A stretch of 64,000 bases of DNA. It comes from Clostridia bacterium. GTDB lineage: Bacteria > Bacillota > Clostridia > UMGS1810. The stretch is taken from contig JAGATB010000014.1 of NCBI GenBank assembly GCA_017621495.1, forward strand, positions 1 to 64,000, given 5' to 3'. The notes under the pieces were generated by a model. It made no database searches, had not been told where the DNA came from, and saw only the letters and a list, made by a program, of their open reading frames with translations. This document shows, piece by piece, positions 17,101 to 26,900 of the stretch (within the stretch, counting starts at the first letter, position 1; every line of letters starts with the position of its first letter). Made by a program: the position numbers and the translations under genes.

Positions 17101-18391
17101 GCTTGAAATGGCAGAAGCAGCATTGGAAGCACTTACCGAAGCACAGAAGCCTCTCGTAACCAAGGGCGATGTTCTTGCAAATGCAAGAAGTGCATACAAC
17201 GCTAAGATAACTGAGATTGCCGTGAATAATGCCATTGCAAAAATTGGTGCAATAGGTGAAGTGACCAAGGATTCCAAATCTGCAATTGATGCGGCAGAAG
17301 AAGCCTATAATGCAGTACCGGTAGAAGCCAGGAATCAGGTCACCAATAAGGATGAACTTGTAGCAGCAATTGCAGCATACAAGTTAATTACCGATAACGC
17401 AGCTGCGGATGCGGTTGAAGCTAAAATATCTGCAATCGGTGAAGTAACTTTGGAATCCGCAGAAAGAATATCTGCTGCAAGAGCAGCTTATGAAGCTTTG
17501 GAGGAAGACCAGAAACCACTTGTTGATAATTTGGCAGTGCTTACAGCAGCAGAAGTAGCTTTGGAGCAGCTTAAATCTCAAAGCCAGATAAATCAGGTAG
17601 AGCTTGCCATCATGTCCATAGGCGACATAGAGCCAAACAACGATACCAAATCCAGAATAGAAGCAGCTCAAAAGGCTATGAATTCTTTGACACCTGCACA
17701 GCAGGCATTGGTGGGAAATGCTTCCGAGCTGGAGAAGGCTCACGACAGCTATGAAGAATCGGTAAATGAAGTTAAAACAGCAATTACACTCATAGATGCC
17801 ATAGGCACTGTACAGCTCACGAATGCATGTGATGCCAAGATAAAGGCTGCAAGTGCGGTTTATGATGAACTTACAGCTACAGAAAAGAAATATGTAACCA
17901 ATGCTCAAAAGCTTGATGAAGCTGTAAAAGCATATAATACACTTTTTGATAAGGCGGAAGCCGAAAAGGTTACGGCTTTTATCAAAGCCATAGGCAAGAT
18001 AGAACTCACAACGGCTTGCGAAGGTAAGATTATTGCCGCTGAAAAGGCATATGCTGCTCTTACCAAGACACAGACTCCATTGGTTACCAACGCAGCTGAC
18101 CTTAAGGCGGCACGTACCTCTTATGACGCACTCTCAGACGCCAAAGCAGCTTCAGATGTGACTAAAGATATAAACGCTATAGGCAAGGTAGAGGCTACCG
18201 CTGCCTGCAAGGCAAAGATAGAAGCGGCTGAGAAGGCTTACAAAGACCTTACGGCTGCTCAGCAGAAGCTGGTGACCAACTACAATGTGCTCACAGCAGC
18301 AAGGACTGCATATGATACACTCACAGCTCCCAAGGCTCCTGAAGCTCCTGCACCATCGGTTGCGGCTGAAAATACAGCAACTGATAAATAA
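14153..18391 (+). CDS. Giant SLH-domain surface protein with eight C-terminal helical repeats
   Basis: A 1412-residue exported protein. A signal peptide (about residues 1-25) is followed by roughly three S-layer homology units (about 25-215; P-E-D-T-I-T-R-A-E-M is a classic motif) that should anchor it to secondary cell-wall polymer. A large beta-rich acidic region without recognised family runs to about 890. From residue 897 to about 1392 there are eight tandem units of roughly 60 residues, each with an I-G-x-V, an I-x-A-A-E-x-A-Y-x-x-L and a Q-x-x-L-V-x-N core, predicted coiled helices. The tail is Ala/Pro-rich. The strong SD (GAGGAGG) and strong promoter suggest abundant expression; it may be a major S-layer component. 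Confidence 0.85.
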   Translation: MKTVKKILSLILALSMLTSVAAFASYKDVDYDADYADALELLSVLEIIEGDELGNFNPEDTITRAEMAAIVCRAKGLENAAKGSKGTTDYYDVSASHWASGYINMATQAGIINGHGDGRFAPEDDVTYDEAVKMIVCALGFEPMAAAKGGYPTGHLIVANTYNITEGVTATYEAPRKAVAQLIYNALSTPMMDQTSWGSDAEYEVFDGKRGREYKTLLTEMDIYIATGIVGTKSYDEVEFEITEYSDDLEFTKGYTESFIINDSDITNYQHQNVDVYVRKNSRRNYEVVAVVSAVQGTTLTIISDDVEDYANNKVSYYIDGANSSKTKTIKLEAAPTVEYNKRTYTGSIRDLLFDEDVELKFVENTGDTTYDVIVATKYTSARVDYVDADKDRISIGSETILLDFDDEDITIILEDDKGNALDLYDFEEDDVVAVVADNDRMKNYIDYIRIVKLSNAVLRGSVDSSFRMGEDYYVVIDDEEFIDASGHSLEVGDEGLFFIGMTGKIIDFDGSSVGKNYAYVLEAAKVKQTFSDDKWQIKLLTRDKGVITYSLTDDADEYFNTVYAPLIGINTASDTRQLFENLSASEKADPDRLITYKTNSSGYIRSFASANVTGTTVKTLSSSEDEYNDRTQMIKGAILEDNAVVYNLTNSSADNAYTTGISYLTDEGKYSGFVFANEDYEYCVMVITGGEGAFASDSGIAIVTKAAKANDKYDQPIVRVTFVQNEETGVVYFGDDAENRAGSDNAYEALKVGDVFAYNADSDGEVSEYVILGTVYDGLFKANKYAYSSFDDETEFVYGYISTTSAQRKNNSKGELITVNDGNGEVSVRVSSYTNEYTYNDAGRNIVIETEDFMAEDAYYFDDEKNEATFAFLKIVDGALTDIYSFNKRVIIGDSVNVELLIDAVGTVTFTDDCLARIERAEAAYAALTDEQKKAIDNYSELVSARKEYTALADADAAAKVDALIDLIGVIDDTKLEEYKTKLEMAEAALEALTEAQKPLVTKGDVLANARSAYNAKITEIAVNNAIAKIGAIGEVTKDSKSAIDAAEEAYNAVPVEARNQVTNKDELVAAIAAYKLITDNAAADAVEAKISAIGEVTLESAERISAARAAYEALEEDQKPLVDNLAVLTAAEVALEQLKSQSQINQVELAIMSIGDIEPNNDTKSRIEAAQKAMNSLTPAQQALVGNASELEKAHDSYEESVNEVKTAITLIDAIGTVQLTNACDAKIKAASAVYDELTATEKKYVTNAQKLDEAVKAYNTLFDKAEAEKVTAFIKAIGKIELTTACEGKIIAAEKAYAALTKTQTPLVTNAADLKAARTSYDALSDAKAASDVTKDINAIGKVEATAACKAKIEAAEKAYKDLTAAQQKLVTNYNVLTAARTAYDTLTAPKAPEAPAPSVAAENTATDK
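16841..18330 (+). repeat. Eight ~60-residue tandem helical repeats
   Basis: Repeat starts at approximately residues 897, 961, 1024, 1085, 1146, 1204, 1270 and 1333 of the surface protein. The units are diverged at DNA level, so this is an old expansion. The last three are the most alike. Confidence 0.7.
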
Positions 18392-18433
18392 GCTTATAAC
18401 TCAATCTCATGTCCTTTGTTTAATAAAACAAGC

Positions 18434-18468
18434 TGAAGACCACGAAGCATTTGCTCCGTGGTCTTTAG
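18434..18468. terminator. Convergent terminator
   Basis: AAGACCACG (18436-18444) pairs with CGTGGTCTT (18457-18465). It lies between the surface protein gene and the convergent acyl-CoA synthetase gene. Confidence 0.8.
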
Positions 18469-18473
18469 TAATG

Positions 18474-20165
18474 TTATTTTTCAATTAAGTTTCTCTTGAT
18501 TTTGTTTGAAGAATTCTTTGTAAATTCTTTTTCTCTCAGTTTAACTACAGAAATCTTCTTATATGCAGGCAGGGCGCTTGTGCGGATTGTGATATCTTTT
18601 TTCAGCACTTCTGCCAGATTATCACTGGATTTGGCTTCTACCGAGTCATAATCGGGGAATACCTCTGCACAGAGCCTGTCTTCAAAACCGTTTTCATCTA
18701 CAAGTGAATATACCACAACTTCCTTTACATAGGGTATACCCTGGATGTATTCTTCAATTTCTTCCGGATAGATGTTTTTGCCGTTGCTGAGGACTATGAG
18801 GTTCTTCTTCCTGCCTGTGATTACCAGCAGACCGTCCTTGTTTATATATCCGTAGTCGCCTGTCTTGAACCATCCGTCCTCGGAGAGTACTTCTGCTGTG
18901 AGCTCGGGCTGCTTGTAGTAGCCTTTCATTACCACATCACCCTTGACGCAGATTTCGCCTATACCATCATCGTCAATATCTTCAAATTTAAGCTCAAGGC
19001 AAGGCAGTATCATACCCACAGTGGAGGGGTCATTGCACTCAACTCTGTTTACACTTACCAGAGGAGAACACTCTGTGATGCCGTATCCGTTAAAAAGTAT
19101 AATGCCTATATCGTCAAAAAATTTGCCGATTTCCGCTCTGATTGGAGCTCCGCCGCATACAATCTCTTTTAAGTTGCCACCGAAGTTGTCAATGACAGAT
19201 TTGAACATTTTACGGCGTACGTCAATTCCTACTTTTCTGAGACCGTTGCTCACTGCTATCATTACCTTGAAGAGACCGTCGATTTTCTTATCCTTTAGTG
19301 TAGCCCAGATTTTTTTATAGAATAATTCTGCAAATGCAGGTACAAGGTAAATGTATTCCGGTTTGAATGTGTTGAGGTTTTTAAGTACGTTGGTAAGCTT
19401 ATCATTTATACACAGTGTTGCGTGATGATGAATTGCAACCAAAATACCCGGTACAGCTTCGTAGGTGTGGTGATAGGGCAGTACGCTCAAGCAGGAGTCA
19501 AATACTTTACTTACCTGCAGGCCATAGTATATACCGTTCTTTAGATTATGCTCTGTGAGCATTACACCCTTGGAGTTGCCTGTGGTGCCCGATGTATACA
19601 CCAGCATCTTAAGGTCATGTGGGTCGCTGCCGAGCTTTTCATAGTCACGGTTGCCTGCCTCGTAGAGCTCTTTACCCTTTGCAAGCAATTTATCATATGA
19701 AAGGAATTCTCCCTCATCTTCTTCTCTGTCAAGACCTATGAAATACTTAATATTTGGGAATTGAGCTCTGTTTTCTGTGAAAAAGCCCTCAAATTTCTTT
19801 GCATAAAATATGATTTCACTTTCGCTGTTGTTTACAACGTTGATAATATCCGTCTCCGGCAGCTCCTTATCTATAGGCACATATACACCTGAGCTTTTGA
19901 GCACGGAAACGTATATACATATCCATTTGAAGCTGTTGATACCTATGTTTGCAACGTGGCTTGAGCCAAAGCCCAAATCGGCAATAGCAGTGCCCAGGTA
20001 TTCTGTAATTAATCTGAATTCATTGAATGTTACTTCTTTGATTTCCTTTTTTTCGATATATTTGTATGCAATCTTATCTCCTGCCTCTTCAGCAGCAAGG
20101 TCTACCATATGACGTATGTTTTTAAAGTCTTTGACTTCATAGGGCTTTAATTTATTCGGATCCAT
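18474..20165 (-). CDS. Long-chain acyl-CoA synthetase-like AMP-binding enzyme
   Basis: A 563-residue member of the ANL adenylating superfamily. The P-loop-like motif Y-T-S-G-T-T-G-N-S-K-G lies near residue 190. The F-N-G-Y-G-I-T-E-C-S block and the hinge motif T-G-D-Y-G-Y-I-N-K-D-G-L-L are also present. Similar Clostridia proteins are annotated as long-chain fatty-acid-CoA ligases: fatty acid plus ATP and CoA gives acyl-CoA. The chain-length preference cannot be read. It is monocistronic on the minus strand with a consensus promoter (20202-20230). Confidence 0.88.
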   Translation of the reverse strand: MDPNKLKPYEVKDFKNIRHMVDLAAEEAGDKIAYKYIEKKEIKEVTFNEFRLITEYLGTAIADLGFGSSHVANIGINSFKWICIYVSVLKSSGVYVPIDKELPETDIINVVNNSESEIIFYAKKFEGFFTENRAQFPNIKYFIGLDREEDEGEFLSYDKLLAKGKELYEAGNRDYEKLGSDPHDLKMLVYTSGTTGNSKGVMLTEHNLKNGIYYGLQVSKVFDSCLSVLPYHHTYEAVPGILVAIHHHATLCINDKLTNVLKNLNTFKPEYIYLVPAFAELFYKKIWATLKDKKIDGLFKVMIAVSNGLRKVGIDVRRKMFKSVIDNFGGNLKEIVCGGAPIRAEIGKFFDDIGIILFNGYGITECSPLVSVNRVECNDPSTVGMILPCLELKFEDIDDDGIGEICVKGDVVMKGYYKQPELTAEVLSEDGWFKTGDYGYINKDGLLVITGRKKNLIVLSNGKNIYPEEIEEYIQGIPYVKEVVVYSLVDENGFEDRLCAEVFPDYDSVEAKSSDNLAEVLKKDITIRTSALPAYKKISVVKLREKEFTKNSSNKIKRNLIEK

Positions 20166-20201
20166 AATCTACCTCCATTTACACATCTAATGTTACACAT
20201 T

Positions 20202-20230
20202 ATTATATATTATTTTGCCAATTATGTCAA
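20202..20230 (-). promoter_or_regulatory. Promoter of the acyl-CoA synthetase gene
   Basis: On the minus strand TTGACA, 17 bases, TATAAT: a full consensus. Confidence 0.85.
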
Positions 20231-20249
20231 TATTTTAGGCTTACAAATA

Positions 20250-20278
20250 TTGACTATTGACAAAATTAGTGGTAAAAT
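20250..20278 (+). promoter_or_regulatory. Promoter of the ECF S-component gene
   Basis: TTGACT, 17 bases, TAAAAT. No riboswitch fits in the short divergent intergenic region. Confidence 0.65.
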
Positions 20279-20313
20279 TATGTAAAATAAAGCTAAAGAA
20301 GGAATGATGTCAT

Positions 20314-20889
20314 ATGAAAACAAAAGATTTAACAGGTATATCCATTCTTGCAGCCCTTATAGTGGTGCTGCAGCTTTTTGCGACCTTTATACCGTTGCCC
20401 GTTGCCAATCCCAACCTTACGCTTATCCCCATAGTAATAGGCGGAGCTCTGTACGGCAGGCGAGCAGGCGCTATGCTTGGCGGTATTATGGCGTGCGTCA
20501 TACTGGCTACTTACATGGCAGGTTCGGTAGGATTAGGACCTGTAATCATGCAGAAGATGCCCCTGGCTACTGTTGCGGTCACTCTGATAAGAGGAATACT
20601 TACAGGATTCATACCTGCCGCTATATACAAGCTCATACGCGGTAAAAATCAGACTTTGGCGGCGATTATTTCATCGCTTCTGTGCCCGGTTATCAATACC
20701 GGTGTGTATTGCCTGGGAGTTCTCTTCGTATTTAAGAATGTGTTCGTTGATTTTAAAGGCGGCGGAGATGTATATGTGCTTTTATTTACAGCGGTGCTCC
20801 TTACCAACTTTGCGGCGGAGTTCGTATTAAATGCGGTTTTATCTCCGGCAATATTAAGGGTAATACGTTTCAGAAATACAGGTAAATAA
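20314..20889 (+). CDS. ECF transporter S component
   Basis: A 191-residue protein with about six membrane segments. The loop G-G-A-L-Y-G-R-R-A-G-A-M-L-G-G matches the energy-coupling-factor S components that bind vitamins. The S unit works with the shared EcfA-EcfA'-EcfT module, which is not in this window. The substrate is uncertain; riboflavin, pantothenate and other vitamins all have similar S units, and no vitamin gene is adjacent to help. The SD is AAGGAATG. The gene is isolated, with its own promoter and a very strong terminator. Confidence 0.85.
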   Translation: MKTKDLTGISILAALIVVLQLFATFIPLPVANPNLTLIPIVIGGALYGRRAGAMLGGIMACVILATYMAGSVGLGPVIMQKMPLATVAVTLIRGILTGFIPAAIYKLIRGKNQTLAAIISSLLCPVINTGVYCLGVLFVFKNVFVDFKGGGDVYVLLFTAVLLTNFAAEFVLNAVLSPAILRVIRFRNTGK

Positions 20890-20892
20890 ATA

Positions 20893-20940
20893 TTAAATAC
20901 CAAACCCGTATCCTATGGAAGATACGGGTTTGGTATTTAA
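20893..20940. terminator. Perfect 20-bp convergent terminator
   Basis: Arms 20893-20912 and 20921-20940 are perfectly complementary over 20 bp, with an 8-base loop and A/T-rich ends. It separates the ECF gene from the convergent SLH protein gene and can work in both directions. Confidence 0.9.
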
Positions 20941-20945
20941 TGATA

Positions 20946-23900
20946 TCATAAATTTTCTAAAAGTCTTTCAATCATAGTTGTTGCTTGTGCACGTGTTGTA
21001 TAATTCTGCGGTGCGAATATATTGTTGTTGTCTCCTCGTATAAGTCCTAAAGAATAAGCATTACATACATATTCAATAGCCCAGAAGCTTATTTTGTCCT
21101 TGTCTTTAAATGAAATCTCTTGAGCAGTAACATCAGTATTGTTTTTATATTTATAAGCACCTACCAATATTTTTGCAGCTTCTTCACGTGTTATGGCATT
21201 GTTTGGATTAAACAAACCATTATTTCCGGATACAATTCCTGCGCAATAAGCAGTAGTTATCTCATTTGCAAACCAGTCAGCAGAATTGACATCAGAGAAT
21301 ATTGATTGATATTGGGTGTTATCTAATTTTAAAGCTCTTGAGATTATTGTGATAAATTCTGCTCTCGTTATATTCCTTTCGGGTTCAAATTGTGTTTCTG
21401 TTACACCTTTCAGCAGTCCGGCCTTTACCATTTTATCAATGCTTTGCTGTGCCCAGTGTCCCGCAATATCAGTAAATTCGGGATTGGGCGTAACTGTAGC
21501 CGTGGGTGCCGAGTACGAAGAGCCGAATGCACTGCTCTTGCCGCTGCTCTTGCCGCTGCCCTTGCTTCCGCTGCCGGAGGATGAATTCTTTGGTATATAT
21601 ACGGCAGAGCTTACCATTGTGTTTCCGCTCTGCAGATCCATCTCACTTTTAGCAGTGACCTCAAAGGCTATGTAGCAGTCCTCGTAGGAGCCATCCAGGG
21701 ATAATATCCTTGAGTCTTTTCCGGATATGTAGGACATATTTGATGCAGAGGAACCCTTAAGCCACCTGTACGTTGATTTATCGGCATCATTGTATTTATT
21801 TGTGAGGGTATAATTACCGGTAAGTGTGCTGTATGAGTTCAGCTTGCCGGTGTAGAGTATGCTTACATCGCTTACAGCCGATACATTGTCCTTGTCTCTG
21901 ATTACGAATGCTTCACTGTCTTTATATGTATCTGCAAGCTTAACCCGTATGCGAATATATTTTTCGGGTGTTTCCGGGAGCGTGTAAGTAAATGGTTCAT
22001 CTGCACTTAACCGTGTATCCACACCAAGCTGTTCATATGTTCCGTTTATTTCATCTGATGAGAATACACTGTATGTAAACTCAGCAGTGTTATCAATTGC
22101 TTCGGTAGTTGTCGGTGTTACGGTGATCTCGCATCCTTCGACCATTAGACCGGATATTGCTACTTCGTTAATCATATTGCTGCCTGTGCCTGAAGGGGCT
22201 ATTTTAATGGCGTGAGATGAAAATGATATTGTGTCATCATCGGTTGGGAGAGTTATCACGAAACGCAGATATTTACCTGCGTATCGTACATCATCAATGG
22301 TAAATTCAGTGGTATTTGCGTTTCGCACCGGTAAAAATATACCATCGGCTGTATCCGATAATTCCCACGAAAAAGATGCTTCACTGTCAAATTCAGGTTG
22401 GTTCAGTACATATGACGCGGATAACGTGTCATTTATACCGGCAGCAGTAATTTCTTCACCGTTTGCTTTTATAGAGAAACCGAGTACTTCGAGTTCTGCC
22501 TTACCGATATATTCAAATTTTATGCAATCAATACGTGAGTTGCTCTGCAATCCAGAAACTTTAACGTAGGTTTCCGTAGAATCGGAATAAAGATTAACTT
22601 CTCCGATTTCATTCCAAACTGTGGTTCCTAAAGCCTGAATATTGTTTCCGGATTCATCCGTAGCCCAAATATTTGAATTGCTCGTGTTCTGCGTAATTGT
22701 GGATATAGATGTACGATTCGGTGTTACAATGGCGAATTCACATTTATAGTTGAAATTATCATTTTTGTTGTATTCATTGCCTGCCCATGAAGCATAGACC
22801 TTATACTTACCGTCCTTGCTAACCCTCGGATGAAATTGAGCATATCCGCTTGTGCCGCTGAAAACAGCCATTGTTCCACCCATTGTAGCAACTCTGGAAA
22901 AGGCATTGTTTATTCCGCTTTTGCTAATGCGCACAAATCCGGACGGATTATCTGCATTTTCTAAATATGAGTTGTCTACAATAATAACATTAGCTTCATC
23001 TTCCGGTAAATCATCGTCAGGTTTGTCGTCATCTTCGGGAGGTGTAGGCAATGGTTCATCCTGAACAAATGAAATTGTGTATGTTTTGCTTCCTGTATCA
23101 CAAGTTACAACTATAGTCGCAATGCCGCCGTTATCAGCAGAGCCTTGAGTAATATCAACTGTTGCTTCGCTGTTGTAGGCAACAGCTGAAACATTGGGTA
23201 TGGTATCACCACATTTAATATCGCTGTAATTTAATACTCCAAAATCAAAAGCTTCCAAAGAAGTATTATCAATTTGTATTTCTTTTAAATAAGGAGAAGC
23301 CTCTAAATTTACAACATAGAAATTATCAACCGTAACGGGAATTCCATCATTGGCGATATTGGAACGAACACCCACATTATGATTGGCTGTAGCGCCGGTA
23401 TCGGTATAAGTTAACATTTCAACACCGTTCATATAGCCTGTATATGTATTTCCTTTAACTACAACTTTTATAGTATTGGTTGCATTTGATTTTAGATTAG
23501 ATGTAACAGTGCTTTTAGCGAGTCTGCTCTGACCGCTTCCCATCCTATAGAACTCTGTATAACCATCGCTGCTTCTTCTGAACATAATGTAGTTACTGTA
23601 GTTATCATCTGCCTTGAAAATTATTGCATTCTGACCATACTGACTAAGCACAAACTCAGCTGATATCTTGTAGTTTTCAGCATTTGCCAGTACTCCTGCA
23701 GAATCACTGAACCTTGCAATCTGGTTTGTAACGCCTATACTGATATTCTGCGATTCTGCATTATATGTCCAGCTGCCGAGGGTAAAACTGTTTGCTGCGG
23801 ACTCAAAGGTTTCCAAATACTCGTAGCTATTAAGTGCGAAAGCCGGACAAATTGTACAGATTAATGCAATAGCCAATAATATTGATATAAGTTTTTTCAA
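20946..23900 (-). CDS. SLH-anchored secreted protein with LamG-like and golvesin-like modules
   Basis: A 984-residue exported protein. A signal peptide (about 1-22) leads into a jelly-roll/LamG-like module (about 25-205). A cadherin-like beta-sandwich follows (about 206-280), then an acidic Pro-rich linker and a golvesin-type sugar-binding-like domain (about 305-465). Next come Ig-like repeats, a Ser/Gly linker and three C-terminal SLH units (about 810-984). It is expected on the cell surface as a glycan-binding or anchoring protein. The N-terminal module is nearly identical in DNA to that of the 1250-residue protein at 34680. The start is TTG with GGAGGG. It is the last gene of the leftward operon. 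No catalytic residues can be assigned. Confidence 0.8.
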   Translation of the reverse strand: MKKLISILLAIALICTICPAFALNSYEYLETFESAANSFTLGSWTYNAESQNISIGVTNQIARFSDSAGVLANAENYKISAEFVLSQYGQNAIIFKADDNYSNYIMFRRSSDGYTEFYRMGSGQSRLAKSTVTSNLKSNATNTIKVVVKGNTYTGYMNGVEMLTYTDTGATANHNVGVRSNIANDGIPVTVDNFYVVNLEASPYLKEIQIDNTSLEAFDFGVLNYSDIKCGDTIPNVSAVAYNSEATVDITQGSADNGGIATIVVTCDTGSKTYTISFVQDEPLPTPPEDDDKPDDDLPEDEANVIIVDNSYLENADNPSGFVRISKSGINNAFSRVATMGGTMAVFSGTSGYAQFHPRVSKDGKYKVYASWAGNEYNKNDNFNYKCEFAIVTPNRTSISTITQNTSNSNIWATDESGNNIQALGTTVWNEIGEVNLYSDSTETYVKVSGLQSNSRIDCIKFEYIGKAELEVLGFSIKANGEEITAAGINDTLSASYVLNQPEFDSEASFSWELSDTADGIFLPVRNANTTEFTIDDVRYAGKYLRFVITLPTDDDTISFSSHAIKIAPSGTGSNMINEVAISGLMVEGCEITVTPTTTEAIDNTAEFTYSVFSSDEINGTYEQLGVDTRLSADEPFTYTLPETPEKYIRIRVKLADTYKDSEAFVIRDKDNVSAVSDVSILYTGKLNSYSTLTGNYTLTNKYNDADKSTYRWLKGSSASNMSYISGKDSRILSLDGSYEDCYIAFEVTAKSEMDLQSGNTMVSSAVYIPKNSSSGSGSKGSGKSSGKSSAFGSSYSAPTATVTPNPEFTDIAGHWAQQSIDKMVKAGLLKGVTETQFEPERNITRAEFITIISRALKLDNTQYQSIFSDVNSADWFANEITTAYCAGIVSGNNGLFNPNNAITREEAAKILVGAYKYKNNTDVTAQEISFKDKDKISFWAIEYVCNAYSLGLIRGDNNNIFAPQNYTTRAQATTMIERLLENL

Positions 23901-23915
23901 TTTAAATCCCTCCAG

Positions 23916-26900
23916 TTAGTTTTTAAATATAATAAGAGTTTTTGCCACTTTGTCGGATATCAGCAGGAGTACTTTTGAGTAGCTGTCTTCGCTTGTTTGG
24001 TAATCTGTTATGTCGTTGACTGAGCCTGCACGATACACGCCAGTACCGGTTCTTGAATCTATCTCATAAACCATAATCTGAGGAGCACTCATGTTAACAA
24101 TCTGTGAGTCTGCTGCATCAAATCCGTTCTGCGGGTCGGAGGTGGTGATTTGCATATAGTTGCCAACTATGTCGTATACATATCCGGTATAAGCCTTAAG
24201 CGGTACTGTGCCGTAATCACCCCAGAAGTTTGCGGGGTTAGATGAGCCTATGCCGTTCTCGGACTTAATGCTGTAAATTCTCTCTACAGGTGCATCGTAA
24301 ATACCATTATTTGATGCCACATAACGAATTATATCGCCGGCTACAATCGGCTCACCCTCCTGCGACAGCAGGGTATCACTATCTGCAAGCAGTGAAACCT
24401 CCTTGCCTTGCTTAAGACCGGTAACCTTGAGCACCTGCTCGCCCTCAGTGTTGAGTGCGGTTGAGATTCTGTTTATAACTAAAACATCGTCCTTGGCATT
24501 AATCGGTGTGCCGTAGGCAGAGGGGTCATCCGTATATACAACCAACACCTCTGCCTCGAAGCCCTTTTCCGCTACGCGATATGCACTTACATTACTTAAC
24601 TCAAGTCCGTTCTTGATATATGAGGAATCCATGCATATGAAGTATTTATCATCTGCATCATCCGATTTGGAAACTATGAAGGTCTTTGTGTTACCGCTTG
24701 TTGCGAATACGCCTACGTGGGAGTCGTTAAAGAACAGGCTCTGTGATGCAAGATAGTTTGCAGACGAAAGATTTTTAGCAAGCTCAATGACCTGCAGAGA
24801 GTTGTCGCTTTCACCGGTCTCATCATCTATATACGGTGTATCTATAAAGTATATAGCCTTGTTGGAATTCAGCTTATAGCGTATAGGCTGAAGCAGATTT
24901 TGTGTTTTGTTGCTCTCGCCGAGAGAGGGAATACTCAGGTTTACATAGTTGATGTTAAATAATAGCCGCTCCTGTGCTAAAGCAGGTGTTTTGCATCTGT
25001 ATCCGTCTACATTGACAGCATTTGCCAAAGTGTAGATGCTGATGGTGTTGTCATCACTGAGCATCTTAACCAGGATAGCATTCGAAAGACCATCTTCTTT
25101 GTCTATACCGATAATATATCCAAATCCAAAGCTATCGTTTGCCACAGGTTCGTCTATTACAGCACTAATCTTGCCGAAGACATTGAGATAGAACTTACCG
25201 GACTGACCCACCGTGTAATCCTCAGTGTCATAGGTGGTGTCGGTTTCGTACAATTCGCCTCCGATTTCAATTGTTGTTGCGGTCTTACTGTTTTCTATAG
25301 CGTCGATTGTGCCGCTTATTGCATTTGTTGATATGATACCTACAATGCTCTCGCCGTCTAAGCTCTTAGCTACGGATATCACGGCATTTTTTGATATTTT
25401 TTCGGGGTTTATCCTCTTATATTGGCTGTCAAGCAGTATAAGTCTGCACTCCTCATCATCGGGTTCTGTACGAAGAGTTCTTTCCTTGTAATTGTGGTCA
25501 TATATTGCCAGCACGTTATCATCCTTAACCAGGCTCTTGACAAATAATGTTTCGTAGCTTGTTACAATTATCTGTGTGCATTTGCCGCTGTCAAGTATTA
25601 ATTTAACATTACCGCTTTCGGGGCACAGGTACTCAACATCTGTGTCTGTGAGCGATTTTTCATTCACGTCAATCAGTCTGCCGTTATATATAACCTGAGC
25701 CTGAGCTGATACTGATGTGTTCTTTTTCTTCTTGCCGCCGTCTTCATAGTATGAATATCTGATAAGTGCTGAGCCTGCATTCATTTGTATTAAATCGTCG
25801 GCATCAATCACCACAACATCACTTTCATTTTCATCATTGATGATACTGATTACCGTCTCGATTTTTGATTTTTTATCTGATTTTACGTATGCTGTGATTT
25901 TTTCACCGAAATTGCTTATGAGTCTGTATTCGGAGATACCATCATATTTGAATACCTTGCCTCCGACCGCGAGCTCATTTTGCATGAGGATTTCCTCTCT
26001 GCCGTCTATGGAGCACGCACCGAAGCCTGTCAGACGAGCGTCAATTTTGGTTATATCCAGCACCTCTGACAGCAGGGTCTTGTCTGTGTCTGTTGTAAAC
26101 TTAATGGTGGGACTGCCGTATGTCAGACGGTTCAATATCGGAATTTCGAGAGCATTGTATGCAATACGTGCTATATCCATGCATGTAGCCGCTGTATCCT
26201 TGGTATAAGCCACACCGTCAAGCAGACCTATATCGCTTGCGAGTGTCACATAATCATTATTGTGTGTGATATCGGGTTTATACCACAAAACATCAATAAA
26301 TGCCTTGATGACATTATCATACGTGATGGGGTTTGTGTCAGTACTCAGAGCGGCATCATAGCTGATATAGCCGAGCACTTCCATAAGCTTTATAAAATCA
26401 GCTGCCGGCATAGTCCCTTCGGGATTAAAGCCGGAAACATAGCTTCCCTGCAGTATACCGAGGTCACCGAGCAGGGTCAGTTTTTCTCTGTCGTCCTTGT
26501 CTTCAATGCCGGAGAAGGGTTCAGCACCTGCCTGTGCTGATGCGGAAGGTAATGCTGAGCCTATATAATCAAACTTAACAGCGTCATAACATGTATATTT
26601 AGCCGGAGCTGTAGCGGTGACACTGCCTGCCATACCGGCAGCAAAGTCATATGTACCGAGCTCAACCCATTGAGAGCTGTTTTCCTTTTGGTTGATTGTT
26701 ACCTTATCCGAACCCTTGGCGTGAACAATGTTATATTCAACTGCAGAGGGTCTTGAAGCAGGAGCAGTATCATACCATACATATACCTTGTAAGGACCGG
26801 CTACTGTAAGGTTTGGAGTCCATGTGAATGCACTATCGCCGTTTTCTACATTTGATGTGATGGTATCCAGATAGGCGGTAGCTTTGCCGGAGAGGTTTTT

